64,000 bases of DNA, from NCBI RefSeq assembly GCF_010389155.1, contig NC_057763.1:47040645-47104644 (forward strand). The letters are read 5' to 3'. The position numbers and the translations under genes were made by a program. This document shows positions 23,794 to 36,103 of the stretch, in pieces. Origin of the DNA: Erigeron canadensis (Eukaryota > Streptophyta > Magnoliopsida > Asterales > Asteraceae). The notes under the pieces were generated by a model. It worked only from the letters and a program-made list of their open reading frames with translations. It did no database searches and was not told the origin of the DNA. How positions within the stretch are numbered: position 1 is the first letter of the stretch; each line of letters starts with the position of its first letter.

Positions 23794-24540
23794 TGTTATT
23801 GATATCACTTGTGCATGTTTTTTATACATTTTCTAACTATCTTGTATAGTTACTTGTATGATTACTTGTGTGTGACGAGGTTTTGCTATGAGCAAACCTA
23901 CATGACGTGTCATGGTTGCATAAGGGTTGCATGTAAGTTATTACTTGCCTTTATCTTGTTCATATTGTGATTGTTTGATGATGCTTCCTTATGATCCATT
24001 ACTATGAACTCACCAACCTAGTGTTGACCATGTTTGGTACACTTTTCAGGTAATCATGTGAATCCAAGACGTGATGGTTGATTGATGTTTGTGCTAGGAC
24101 TTTGGCTTACATGGATCCAAGATTCATTTGCTCCATATTATGCATTGTGTACTTGATTCTTGATGTTGGATTTATCGAATCCCTTTCTATTCATATAGTT
24201 CATGTTCTACGATAATTCCATGTTAATACTATATCTTTTCCGTAATATTCTTTGCCTAGCTTGGGGTGTTACACGTCACTTCCTAAATCATTTTCATATG
24301 ACACTTAATAGTTTTATTGGTTCCATATAGGAAAAGAAAATTAGAGATGATCTAATCTTTATTTTCATCACAAGAAAAGACTTCGAGACTCATGGTCATG
24401 ACTTGAAGTCATGTTTTGATAATTTTGGCATGAGTTATACTGCATAGTGTAATTAGTAGTTAAAATAAAAATAATAATAAAAACATCTTACTTATATAAC
24501 CTTTTAAGTCTACTGGATGACTAACATACATATATATATA

Positions 24541-24908
24541 TGATAAAGATCAAATAAGAAGGTACTTTAAGAAGAGAAGATTTGTTTTTGATTTTTTTTT
24601 AGCTTGTTTTTTTGATTTTTTTTTCCACTTTTTTTCATTCTCTCTTTAATTAACTAATTCCATATAAAGGTACCTTAGTCCTTAAGGAGAGAAGGTTCGT
24701 TTTTGGCTTCTTTTTTTTTTTCACTTACATGTATAACTCACTAAGTCGGGTTAGAATTTTTTTTTTGTAATTTTTTTTTATGGATTGAGTTAATTAGAAA
24801 AAAAGAATGAAAAAGGTGAAAAAATAAAAAAAAATCGAAAAAACAAGCTAAATAAACGGATCTTTTTTCCCTTCTTTCCTTAAGAACCTTCTCTCTAGAT
24901 CTTTACCA
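24541..24908. mobile_element. foldback MITE in a TA repeat
   Basis: The left end TGATAAAGATCAAATAAGAAGG and the reversed right end TGGTAAAGATCTAGAGAGAAGG match imperfectly. The arms then run through T-rich and A-rich complementary tracts containing TAGCTTGTTTTTTTGATTTT and its inverse. TA runs flank both sides. No coding capacity. Confidence 0.6.
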
Positions 24909-24927
24909 TATATATATATATATATAT

Positions 24928-24960
24928 ACTAGTACTAATGCCCGTGCATGATGCACGGAT
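24928..24960 (-). mobile_element. Helitron-like 3' terminus (minus strand)
   Basis: The hairpin CCGTGCATxATGCACGG (24942-24958, 8-bp arms) is followed on the minus strand, about 9 nt on, by CTAG and T next to a TA run. This is a textbook Helitron 3' end. The body would extend to the right. Confidence 0.65.
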
Positions 24961-25052
24961 TGACCCAATATTTGTAATTACATTTCATATGCTTTAAGTT
25001 AAAAATGATGTGCATTGAAATGTAATAAATTATGTCCGAAAAGTTATAATGT

Positions 25053-25385
25053 GCACAAATTCAAGTCGTCCTTTATTGTATGCATGAAGTTAGTAAAAAT
25101 GTTCAAATCATGTAACTTTATATGACTGACCAATTAAAATCTTACACTCAGGCACAAATTCAAGTCATCCTTTATTGTATGCATGAAGTTAGTAAAAATG
25201 TTCAAATCATGTAACTTTATATGACTGACCAATTAAAATCTTACACTCAGGCAAATCATGTTCAAATCTTACACTGACCAATTAAAATCATGTAACTTTA
25301 TACCATGTTACATGATTCGAACATTTTTATTTAGTTCGTCCATATAATAAAGGTGACTTGAATTCTTGCACACTATAATTTTCAG
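25053..25385. repeat. 99-bp tandem duplication within a foldback
   Basis: Copies at 25053-25151 and 25152-25250 differ by about one base. A reversed, more diverged copy follows (about 25290-25385, with CATGATTCGAACATTTTTAT and GACTTGAATTCTTGCAC). The ancestral structure was therefore a foldback whose left arm was later duplicated. Confidence 0.75.
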
Positions 25386-25529
25386 GCGTAGTTATATCGG
25401 CGCACTTAACCCTAACATATAACCTAAAACTTCATAAGGTACAAAATCGGTCAGAATACGAAAATCGACATCCTAGTTGTGAAAGATTAATTTTTTAAGT
25501 TCTCGAATCAATTAATTTAGATTACTATT

Positions 25530-26161
25530 ACTATCGATCTATATCTATACTCCTTTATAAAGAGTATTGGATTTCTTAAAATTAAGCATTTTTTTTCTTC
25601 CCAAAATACCCCTACTTATACATAAAACCTTTATATATCATCCTTTCTCACATTGTCTCTAATCATTACACGCTCTCATCGACCTTTTATCACCCTCCGC
25701 CGCCGCCGCCCTCCTCCACCGCCTCCCTTGATCTCCACCACCGTCTTCCTTTTATATTGTCATCACCTTTTAGCCGCTGCAATGCGTGGGCATTATGCCC
25801 GTACATAATAAAACATATTGAATTCTCCTATTTTAGGAAATTCAACACTTTTTTATACCAAAAATACCCCCATTTCTTAATCTTAATTTCTCTATGCACT
25901 TAATCTATACTTTTATAATATCTAATAAAAAAAGCAACTCTCTTTTTAAATGTTACATGAAAAAATTATCTAAAAGAACATTAACTATTAAATTACACTA
26001 CCAATCTTATATCTTTAAAATATTTTTATTAACCTTTTAAATCAATTACTTTTACATCAATTATCTACACCACTTGGCGCCACCTCCACCACCAATAGCC
26101 GCTCCCACCACCACACCGTCGCCGCCAAAATCACCGTCACATTGCGCGGGTACCGTGCTAG
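25530..26161 (+). mobile_element. non-autonomous Helitron (or two merged copies), plus strand
   Basis: The sequence begins near TCTATACTCCTTTATAAAG. It contains two blocks of CCxCCGCC/CACCACC text (25690-25780 and 26075-26130) and ends CATTGCGCGGGTACCGTGCTAG (CTAG at 26158-26161, then T). A similar hairpin-like GCAATGCGTGGGCATTATGC at about 25778-25798 suggests an older copy ends internally. No Rep/helicase frame is present. The 5' border is approximate. Confidence 0.5.
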
Positions 26162-26571
26162 TAACAATATAATAATAATGATAATCAATATACTAATAGT
26201 AATAACCGTAAAGAAAAGCAGTAAAATAACAAATTTAAAGAGTTTACCAATAATATATCCCCTACCGATATATCCTCTATCAATAATATCTTCTATCACA
26301 TCGATCACTTTTTGGGCTATATGTTTTTCGGTACTGTGAATGATTTATTATAATGGAAATATAGTTGGTTTTAAATTATGATACCTCCCAGGCTCCCACC
26401 AATTCGAAATCAAGCACAATTCGTGTATCAACTTGCACCTAAAGTAATTTTAGTTTTCTTTAGTTGGACGTATCATCATATAACTATAATTATAGTAATT
26501 ATGTTTAACTTATCATGTGTTATTGATAATATAATAAATTTAATCAGTTATAGATATCATATGTTAACTCA

Positions 26572-26758
26572 TGGGTGGTAGGGGGGCAAGGGGTCCAATG
26601 CCTCCTTCCAAATTTAAATTTTGTCATGTAATTTTAAATTTTTCATAAAATTTTAAAATTTTTTTTTTGGTTTTTAATATTTTGCCCCCTTTTAGATTTA
26701 TTTTTCATAAGTTTTCTAAGTTTGCCACTTTTGGAATTTTTTCCTGGTACCGCCTCTA
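26572..26758. mobile_element. small hAT-like element with a 9-bp flanking repeat
   Basis: The element starts TGGGTGGTAGGGGG and ends CCTGGTACCGCCTCTA; the reversed end TAGAGGCGGTACCAGG shares GGxGGTA with the start. The direct repeat GTTAACTCA flanks it (26563-26571 and 26759-26767). The 187-bp interior is noncoding. Confidence 0.65.
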
Positions 26759-26942
26759 GTTAACTCAGATAATTATCATATCATCATGTGTTATTAATAA
26801 AATAATAGATAAATATTACTAACTAAAATTAAGGAAACTTTATTTAACAAAACTAAAAGGGACACATGTCACGTAAGGCTTATGCCAAGTGTCGTTTAAA
26901 TAATGTTTCACTTCTTTTTTAGTTTATTGATATATATAGATA

Positions 26943-27803
26943 CTAGGTCTTTTACACGCATGATGTGTGGTTATTTAAAATAACCTACGTAAAAAAGAAT
27001 AAAAATGAACATGAACTAATATATAATAATGCATTAAAGCATAAAATCTGTAGAAGTACATATATAAATCTTATTCCAAAGTCTAATGTTCGTAAACTTA
27101 ACAAAATGTGAAAATGTAGAATAGACATTTAATCTTATCGTCAAGTCTTTAAAAGTGAAAATCAAATATTTAAAATCAAAATTTATCATCAATTTTTCCT
27201 TTAAGTTTTAATGGATAACCATGTCAAAATCAAAACCAAAAATTATAAACTTAAGATTAATGAAAAAAGTATAAACTTAAAGCATCTAATTTTCATTCAC
27301 CTAGATAAAGAATTGAAGAAATAAAAAATAGTTGGATGAGAAAAATGATGATAAGAACCATAAATTATAATGTCAAAATTAACTCAAAATAAACAGTTAA
27401 TCGTCTAATCAAATTAATAAAAAGAAAGAAAAGGTTTAGTTGTCCATAACTAATCAACTAATAAAGTTTTAAAGATAAATGTATAAAACACATACAAATT
27501 AAAAGAATTTCGAAAATGAAATAAAAACCAACTTAAAAGAAAATATGATGGTGTTGATGTCGACACAATTATAATCTACTTACTAAAATTAATATTGGTT
27601 TTTAGGAAACAAAATCAATTTTATTATTTTTCAAATTTTTATTTTGTTGCATACCAATATATTTAATAACTTTCGTTTCTTAAATAAATAAATATTGTGA
27701 AAAAAATATGAAGATGACACATAGGATAAAAATCTATGTGACAAATTTTAAAAATAGCTTTAAATTGAAGAGGGTTTTAAAAAGCTAGGATCCCTACTGT
27801 TTT
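26943..27803 (-). mobile_element. non-autonomous Helitron, first of two adjacent copies
   Basis: On the minus strand it ends with a CACACAT/ATGCGTGT hairpin (26954-26970), then CTAG (26943-26946) next to a TA run. The opposite (5') end contains ACATAGxATAxxxATCTATGTG and AGTAGGGATCC. The same end structure recurs in the neighbouring copy at 27.82-29.19 kb. No helicase is encoded. Confidence 0.6.
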
Positions 27804-27819
27804 AATATATATATATATA

Positions 27820-29190
27820 CTAGGTTTTTGACCCGCGCGATGCGCGATACTTTTGAAATTGATCTTCAATTAATTTGGTTAAAAAAATTAGTGAATAAAT
27901 GTGTGACTTTTTAAAACTTTGTTTCAAGAATAAAATAGTGTTACATTTTTATCAAATCTTTTCAAAAAATACCAAAGTTTTGATTAAAAAAAAACAATTA
28001 ACTAAAGAATGAAGTTTATTTCTTATCAAATGTTGATTATGACACAAATAGCCAAAAAAGAAGCTACAAAATATAATAGAGGTCACTTATAAAACATACA
28101 AATTCTTGGTATAATAGAGGTCACTTATAAAACATACAAATTCTTGGTATTCAACTGTATAGAGAAAAAACAAACTATTAGATACCAATCACAATAAGAG
28201 AGATAATTCTGACCATTTAGCTAACCCGTGTAATCTATCCGTTTGGCATGATCACACAATTTTTTTCTGTTGATGGGGTTGGTGTTCCATTGATAAGGTA
28301 TTTGACCTTGAAAGGATACACATGGATCCGAGTCCCACTTCCCACATTTGTGGTGGTGGATTAATAGGGGGTTTTTCGAGAATCCTTGTTTTCAGGCATA
28401 CGTATAATTTAATAGTAGTAGTAGAATAAAAATGTCGTTAAAAAAATATCACATAAATTTACATGAATGGAGAATTCATTTTGCAATAATATGAAAGTTA
28501 AACCCTATTTTTAACAAAATAATAGAAAAAATTAGTCATTTACATATTTTATCAAAATATGACCTGTGTTTCACTAAACTCTTGTTACTCTATCAAAAAC
28601 TTTTTTTAATATATAATGAAATAACATAAATGAATGGTGATTAAGTTATTTCAAAATCAATAAACTAATAATTTATTTGCAGTATAATCACCATTAAAAA
28701 TAATATAAATAAATGAAATACATTACAAACTAAAATAAAAGGAAATCGAGCTTTAAAAAAGGGTTAAAACATAAATGAATGGTAATTGACTTATATCAAA
28801 ATCAATAAACTAAAAACCCGTTTGTAGTATAATCATCATTAAAAGAAATATAAATAAATGAAATATATACCAACTAAAATGAAAGAAAAAAGAGTTAAAA
28901 AAAAATAGATATAAAATTGGCACATACATTCAAGGTGTAATTATGTATTGTGAAGATTTAGATTTATCATATTCGATGTAATCTTTTGATTATATAAATT
29001 TAGTTTTTTTATATGGAATTTGTTTTTTTTTTATTTTGTATATACATAGGTTTAATTTAATACATAATATTTAGTTTGAAATAATATGGAGATGACACAT
29101 AAGATAAATCTTATGTGGCAATTTTTAAGGATGGTTTTGAGTTGATATGGATGTCTTTAAAATGTGAGGATAACTACTATTTTATAATAT
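27820..29190 (-). mobile_element. non-autonomous Helitron, second adjacent copy
   Basis: The 3' end on the minus strand has a CGCGC/GCGCG hairpin (27834-27846) followed about 11 nt later by CTAG (27820-27823) beside a TA run. The 5' end near 29.1 kb (GACACATAAGATAAATCTTATG, then AACTACTATTTTATAATA) parallels that of the copy at 26.94-27.80 kb, so the two are related and head-to-tail. Inside are two tandem duplications: 38 bp (28073-28110 and 28111-28148) and about 145 bp (from 28623 and from 28768). Confidence 0.6.
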
Positions 29191-29195
29191 ATATA

Positions 29196-29525
29196 TGAGA
29201 AAGATAATTTGAGACCAACTAAAAAAAGTTCAAAAAAGAACCATTGATTTTCGTAAGTTAGACAACACCATCATGATCTACTACGATATACAAGACTTTT
29301 TTGTAAAAACACTAAGACTTTCCAGCGACGGACCCACAGAAAAATCATGTGTAAGTAACATGACACATGTGGTTAACTTATAAATGATTTTCTGGTAAGC
29401 CCGTCGCCAGAAAGTCTTAGTGTTTTTACAAAAAAGTCTTGTATATCGTACTAGATGATGATGGTGTACAAAAATCAATGATCATAATTAGTTCTAAAAT
29501 AAGAAGTGGTCTCAAAATATCTCAA
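29196..29525. mobile_element. foldback MITE in a TA repeat
   Basis: The left end TGAGAAAGATAATTTGAGACCA is matched by the reversed right end TTGAGATATTTTGAGACCA. The inner arms share TACAAGACTTTTTTGTAAAA, ACTAAGACTTTC and GCGACGG with their inverses, around a centre near 29360. No protein is encoded. Confidence 0.7.
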
Positions 29526-30091
29526 CCCAATATATATATACATATATAAGATAAATAAAATAATATTTTATTTATAGACATGCATGTTATTTGATATTTT
29601 ATTTATAGACATAGACATTGTACTCACACATTTTATATATAGTTATATTTTAATTTTAAATGATCTCAATCCTTAATTATCTCGGTTATTCATGTAACCT
29701 ATTTTTTTATGCTCAGGATGACGTATGGTAGTAAAATAGCATGCATCGCGCACGTGCACTACATCATCAACGGGCTCCAACATACATGGATTTCTCTGTG
29801 ACTGGGCCATGATTGCAGGTGCTCTCCTCTAACCCGAACCACCAAACCATATAATTTCACGTGAATTTCATGTGATACCCACCTGAGCTTCACGGGTTCT
29901 ACACTACTTTCCCACTTTATCCAATAGTATACATGTTGACTTAATTTATTTAGACAATATATAAGAAGCAGGGTATCAACTTAGATGTGGAATGGTACAC
30001 ATTTTCATATTTTGATCAGATAAAAGCAATGATAAAAAATTACTCCGGTAATATGTAAGGTTTTCTAAATTTAAACTTAGATGATGTCCAA
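29526..30091. other. intergenic DNA, nothing recognised
   Basis: The mixed sequence at 29710-29900 is less AT-rich than its surroundings but has no open frame or motif that I recognise. Confidence 0.4.
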
Positions 30092-30099
30092 GAGTCCCG

Positions 30100-30858
30100 C
30101 AGTGACGGAACTTAAACATACTTGTTAGGGGGGCGGGGAAAAAAAGGCACACTATATAATTCCGAAAGACACTAATGGGCATAAAAATAAATCAAAAGCT
30201 CTTATACAACTTAACGACCATGAAGTTTTTAATATCTGTTTATAGAACTTTTACCAAAATTCTAGACAATTCGTTTGATTGATAACCATGAAGTTATTAG
30301 TAAGATTATCGACACACAAATAAACTTTCTCTGTAAGAAACTACTAATGGTAATATATAATTTTTGTTTATAAAAGATAGTTTATCTACATACATTAGTT
30401 ATTTTAAAATCTTTATATGATTTTAAAAGATGTATATATATAACTTAAATACTAATTTTTCATGTGAAAATAATACTTTTATGAACTATAATCAAGGTAA
30501 ACAATAAAAAATAACATAAAATTATAAATGAAATATAAAAGATATGATATTATGTTCATAAAATGCATGGAGCTTTTTCTTATTGTTTCTAACTCACACT
30601 CATTAATTAGATACTAAAAACATTTAAACTAAATATAGATAGATAAAACATAAAATAGATAAATCCTTTCCCATGTGCAGCAAGTCAACATACTTTATTT
30701 TTAGTAAGTAATGTAAACCTTTATCATTGGCTGAACTACTTATCATCGGCTGAACTATCGGCTGAACTATCGTATTTATATAATTTTTAAGATGAATTAG
30801 ATAAACTCTATATCAACACTAGACAATTTTCCTTTGTCCCTTGATAGTTCCGTCCGTG
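30100..30858. mobile_element. hAT-like non-autonomous element (759 bp)
   Basis: The left terminus CAGTGACGGAACTT and the reversed right terminus CACGGACGGAACTATC are inverted. The flanking 8-mers GAGTCCCG (30092-30099) and GAGCCCCG (30859-30866) differ at one base, consistent with an aged 8-bp hAT duplication. A G-rich run (GGGGGGCGGGG) sits just inside the left end, as in related plant elements. No transposase frame is visible. Confidence 0.65.
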
Positions 30859-30866
30859 GAGCCCCG

Positions 30867-31378
30867 AATCTATACTACGTTCTTCTGATGAACTAGAGAA
30901 GGAAAAAAACCAATGTTGCGATATAAAATGAAATGTATAGCAGCCATATTACAAGTCGATAAGCTATCCCATTGGAATTGGAAAATTATTTTCTTAATAA
31001 GTATGGGTCCATAGAGTTGAAACATTGTGTGATAGGGTACGCGAGAATCGTGTCAAATTTGCATACATGAAATAAATACAGATTTTTTAATAAAGTTATA
31101 CTCTCTTTATTTTTAATTATAATTATCATTATTCTTTTTTTACTAAAAATCATTTTCATTAGAAATCGTATGATTTTCAAGAAATTAGTAAGAAGCTAAT
31201 ATACAATCTGGGCACCACCCCTCGGATTTTCAAGAAATTAGTAAGAAGTCACAACACATACACCAATGTCTTGAGCCACAGAGGAACCTTCGGATTCGCT
31301 TTAATACGACCGTCATTATTACTATTATTATTATTATAATAATTTTTTATTTTTATTTTTTTATATAAATATCACTTC

Positions 31379-31427
<49 letters not shown>

Positions 31428-34158
31428 AAACCGTCAATTCTATTAGAAACTAATAGGACTACATGAAATCAGTTGGAAACCAATATATTATCTAGCTATA
31501 GCAAAATTGACACTCCTAAATATATGAATAATAGCATGTACTCCAATGTTTTGAGCCACAAAGAACTTTCGAATTCGTCTGAGGATGGTCACTGCATCAT
31601 TCTCAAGTTCCCCAAAAGAAAAAAATGAGAAGAGAAAAAACTCATATAAAATATCTGTACTCTTAGCCTTATACTTGTCTCGTTTACATTAAGTAATTTC
31701 AATAATAGGATTAAACCCTTTATTAATATTATTATATAAATATATGATTTATTAAAAATTATAATATTAAAGAATAAAGATTACTATTGTAATAAAGATT
31801 TGGTTAATAAGTTATTAAGTGATATTCAATTTGGTCATTTATTAGATTTAAATAAATAAAATTAAATGACTTATTTGTATCAAAGTAAAATATGATGACT
31901 AAAATTGTTATTGATTATTTTTTTGGTCAATGATAATATATTCAGAAAAATGTAATAGTGAAATTAATCAGTTTAAAATTAATGGTTGTTTTAACATATA
32001 TTAAAAATAATATGTTGGGTTGGATTGGATTGTAAATGAAGATAATCTAATGCTCAACCAACGAAGCTGGATATTTGTGAAATATAGGCTTGTGAGGTTT
32101 GCGTTGAATTCTGTATAAACAAAATAGATGTGACATTAGTTATGAACACCCGAATAGTTCATTATACAACATAAACAATCATATATAGTTCATTGGAACC
32201 CGAGATCGTGAACCTAAATATTTTAAAGAGTTTTGCTCTTCAAAATAAATAATTGCTTCATAATATTACTTTTGTCTCTAAGTTTGAAAATCAACTTTCA
32301 TGTATCTTGGTTGTTAAGGCGAGAGTTGTCATTATACATATACTAAAAACTTATGTAAATGTACAAGTATTTTATGAGTGAAATGTACAAGCTTTTAAAG
32401 CACATACTAATTTTAACCAAATTTCGTTTGAACCTCTAAAATTTCTCTTTTTTAACATTTATCCCACATCAAAGTTTTCGCTTTCATTTTCGTGAAACTA
32501 AACTTTTAGTTTCTCATGTTTTCATCAAACAACTTTCACATAGTTACGATTTTAATTTTAAACATTTGGTCTTTGATTATTTTCATTTGTCCTTTTTATA
32601 CATATAGCGTTTTCATTATACAATAACTTTTATCATCGTTACGTCTTACGTTCATGTTGTTTTAATATTCTTTTACATTATTTTTATCGTATTGCTACAT
32701 GTTTAGTTGTTTTTTTAATTAAAATTTTCATCTTTTTAACTTGTATCCCACAAAAATTTTCGTTTTCATTTTTATTGACACTAAACTTTTGGGTTCTTAG
32801 GTTTTGAGTATTTAAAATAAATTTGCCAAAACTTTATTGTATAAAATATGTACCCCGTGGCAACACGCGGGATCAATAACCAGTTACTTTCTTGTTTAGG
32901 TAGCTCATTATGTCTCGCCAAATTGATATTTTAGCTTGACTGTTATTTGAAGGTGACATATAGTATTTGTTTTTGGCAAGAATACATAGTTGATTGTATT
33001 TAATGGAAAATTTTATAGTTGTGATGCCTTTAGCTAGTTACAACAACAAGACTGTCAATCTCGAGTTATGCGGTGTATGAGGTACTTTTAGCTTAGCTAG
33101 TTATTTACTCCATCATATATGTTGACTTCAAATGTTTTAATATTATTTTTTTCTTACAACTTGGTAATATTAACATACATAGAATCCATAGAATATTTAC
33201 ACTAGATTAAATTAATGTGTTGCATACTTACATGGTAAGACAATTATGATAAATTTTTATAAATAGAATACTCACATAGTATTATACAGTAAAAAATTGT
33301 ATATATCCACCAAATTTGTAATATGAAATACCAATGTTCTTTAATATCAAAGACTATACATTTGTATAATTACTTATTAAAGTTACTTATTAAAGTTTTG
33401 TGTAAAATGTAATTATTATAGATGAACGTAAAAAGAAGTTCAATTTAAATACATAAAGCTTGAACAAAGGTTATCATTATTACTTTTTATTTTTTACGAG
33501 TATTATTTATTATATATCTAATAATAATCATTAGAATTAACTTAACTTTTTTATCTCATTAAATGTGTCATATATTGAATATTCAGATTTTCAGATGGTT
33601 TATTTAAACTTTGAATCTTTGAGCATTAGTTCAATGGTTGAAAATGGTTAGAAGATCATCCTCTAATTCAAGGATCAAAGTTTGAAAAATTAAATTTTGT
33701 AAATTTAAAACACTAACACTTTTAATGTAACGAAAGTTATATTACTTTATCATTAATTGTAAAGAAAAACTCTCACTTCATAGTAATATAGGAATTTGAT
33801 AAATTTATGTCCTGCATCCAAATTATAAAAAAAAGCATGGACATATTATGTTTCATTTGAACCAAATAAGATTCCATGAGTCTAGATTATGACTTAAAAA
33901 TATCATATAACAAAATTAGATGAAAAAAAAAATATGAAGGGGTTGCAAACTACCATTTTATGAAGTTCATTTTAAAATATTCTTTCCAAATAAGATAAAA
34001 CTTATTTATTTCTAAATAATAGCACTAAATTTAATCTAACTCTATATCTAGTTGGCATGACCTAAAAAGCAAAAATTAACCTTAAAATTACACGTTGGAA
34101 AAATGTTGATTTGGCATCTAAAGACTACAGCCACATAATCTATCATCTCTATCATCTC
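30867..34158. other. intergenic DNA with diverged repeats and a Helitron-like end
   Basis: A 22-bp phrase with TTTTCAAGAAATTAGTAAG occurs at about 31173 and 31226, and a diverged relative of the 31120-31320 block follows at about 31430-31620. At 32854-32883 a plus-strand Helitron-like end is visible: CCCGTG, a short loop, CGCGGG, then AATAACCAG where CTAG would be expected. Near 33620-33690 TAGTTCAATGG and GATCAAAGTTTGAA resemble decayed SINE A and B boxes. No gene is recognised. Confidence 0.4.
31379..31425. repeat. (ATT)n microsatellite
   Basis: An uninterrupted trinucleotide ATT run of roughly 15 units, with a shorter related run at about 31318-31337. Confidence 0.9.
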
Positions 34159-34161
34159 TTA

Positions 34162-34424
34162 TGCTGTGTTCTTGAGTTTTTTGTTGAAAAGAAAGGAAGA
34201 GAATATGAAGGATTTTTAAAATATTTGTGTTCTTGAGTTTTATTAAAGAGAAGAAGAGAAAAGAAAAGAAAGGAGTTGGAAGGAGAAATCAATACATTTT
34301 GGTTAAAATTTTTTCCTCCCACTTTTGGGATGATTTGGAAGGAAGGAAAATTCACTCATTCTCTTCCATTCACCTCTCTTCTCTTCTTTCTCCTTCCTTT
34401 AAAAAAAAACTCAAAAACATAGCA
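34162..34424. mobile_element. Tourist/PIF-like MITE (TTA target duplication)
   Basis: Termini TGCTGTGTTCTTGAG and CTCAAAAACATAGCA are inverted repeats, flanked by TTA on both sides (34159-34161 and 34425-34427), the duplication typical of PIF/Harbinger elements. The interior is purine-rich then pyrimidine-rich, giving a foldback, and contains a second GTGTTCTTGAG start near 34227. Overlapping open frames on both strands are noncoding. Confidence 0.65.
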
Positions 34425-34427
34425 TTA

Positions 34428-35225
34428 GAGAGATAGAGAGAAGATGCTAGATATCGAGAGTACAAAAACTTTAGAAACAACACTTTACATAAACTAGAAT
34501 CATTCCGAAGTCTTATAATATGAATTATTGATATCAATCGATCAATACGTTCATTTGTAAGTATTTGCTGTAAATAACATCCATCATTTATATGCTTTTA
34601 AAATTTCTAGAATCAAATTCTTCAATATATACTGTTTATGTATTTTACAGAGTTGCTTTATCTTTAATAATAACTTTGATGTCTTTATGTTTTTGTTTTA
34701 TTTTTTTAATCTGTTTTGTCTATTATTTTTGTTTTCTAGATTTTTTTTTTCTCTTTAAAGTTTTTGTTACATTTTTCTTTTTTTCCCTCAAATATTTTAG
34801 TTTCTCAGTGAGGCAGTGAGCCAGCTTGGGTTTCCTTTTTCTGATTTGCTTTTTTTTTTGTTTATAGTTTTGCTCTGGTTTTCTTTTAGGCTATTTTGTT
34901 CGCCTTTTGTTATTTAGCCATTTTTTTTTCGGTGATGGCTAAAAGTTATATTTAGGCTAGCTCTATATCATATATGTGGGCTAGCTATCATATAGTAGGT
35001 TGTTTGAAACAACGATTATATATATGGGCTGGAAAGAACATAGTTTACTGGACCAAAGGCCCAATTAATCTAGAACGGATGGGAAGTTACAAAATTGTCC
35101 TTTTAGCTTTATCTGGGTGGTTGAAGAAATTTCTTATCCAAAACTTAAACACTACATTCTCTGAGTTTAAAGTAGAAAGAAAAGATAGGGAAAAGATAGA
35201 AATGATTAGAAATTGTGTTATGTAA
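34428..35225. other. intergenic, T-rich DNA, nothing recognised
   Basis: Long T-rich runs (about 34690-34930) create open frames without domains. The segment 34960-35090 is more balanced, but no protein family is recognisable. Confidence 0.4.
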
Positions 35226-35900
35226 TATGCATTCTTGAGTTGAAAAAAAGGAGAAGAAAATAAATAAAAGAAATGAAAATTAAAATCCAAATTTACAATT
35301 ATGTACATTCCATATACAATCTTAAAAGCTTTGATTTCAGAACTGGAATCGAACACCGAAATAATATAAAACAGGATCTGAACACCAAAATAATATAAAA
35401 CATTATAAAAAAAAAATACCAAATTCAATTTAGAGGTTAGCTAAAAATCTAAAACTCTTCCATTTCAAATATTGAGGCGGCGCATAGAGTATTCTAAAAA
35501 TGGGTTAAAAGATAATGCTTTCCTCAGGCAATTATCATTGATATTCCTTTCCTACTATTGTTTTTCTCTTTGATTGAATCAAATTTTGTACAGTTGTTCT
35601 AGAATGAAATCCCCTCATTATTCTAAACCATTATACAATAGAAAACAACCCAGAAAGGATCACCGCCTATAGTGGAGAAGAAAGGGTTTGTTAAGGGGTA
35701 GATTTGTAATTAACAACAGAATAGTAATATTTCCATCCAAATCAGACCATATATGGCCGGAGAAAATTGGGCTCCAAAACACCTAAATTATCCTATCCAT
35801 TCTATTCTTTTCCTATGTAAAAAGAAACTCAAGAATGCAAAAACAATATATTTCTTATCATTCCCTTTCTTTTCTTTGGTAAAAAAAACTCAAGAATGTA
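35226..35900. mobile_element. related TTCTTGAG-type element, composite
   Basis: It opens with GCATTCTTGAGTTGAAAA and has candidate closing ends CTCAAGAATGCA (about 35828) and CTCAAGAATGTAG (about 35890). These termini belong to the family seen at 34.16 and 36.20 kb. Its length and doubled right end suggest a copy containing another insertion. No target duplication was confirmed. Confidence 0.4.
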
Positions 35901-36103
35901 GTGAAAAGAAAAGAAAAAGAAAGGCAAGTAGGCAACGGCTAACGCACCCACCTACCGATACGTTTGTCGTGACGTGCGGTGAATAGCTTGACAGCACCCA
36001 TCATTGACGCTCCACCGTACACATGTCAAATAATCATTAGACCGTTTCCTAAGAACTCCCATCACGTTAGTCCGTAGGCTTGACCAACTCATCCTTCTTA
36101 TTC

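Larger units (their letters stand above)
21405..24273 (+). mobile_element. probable solo LTR of a Ty3/Gypsy-type retrotransposon (~2.9 kb)
   Basis: The left end TGTATCACCC and the right end GGGGTGTTACA form imperfect inverted termini of the TGTAACACCCC...GGGGTGTTACA kind that bound many plant Gypsy LTRs. Inside there is a CT-rich leader-like tract (about 21650-21730), the phrase AAGGTGAGTTCCGTAGCTCC (22663-22682) that I associate with such LTRs, and noncoding text throughout. No matching second LTR, primer-binding site or gag-pol lies beside it, hence solo. Flanking 5-mers (TATCA and CGTCA) match only at three positions, so the insertion is old or the borders are slightly off. Strand is inferred from the CT-rich tract. 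Confidence 0.55.

Noticed and set aside
34152..34436. Lysine- and serine-rich open frames on both strands
   Set aside because: They lie inside a purine/pyrimidine-biased MITE and have no conserved motif.
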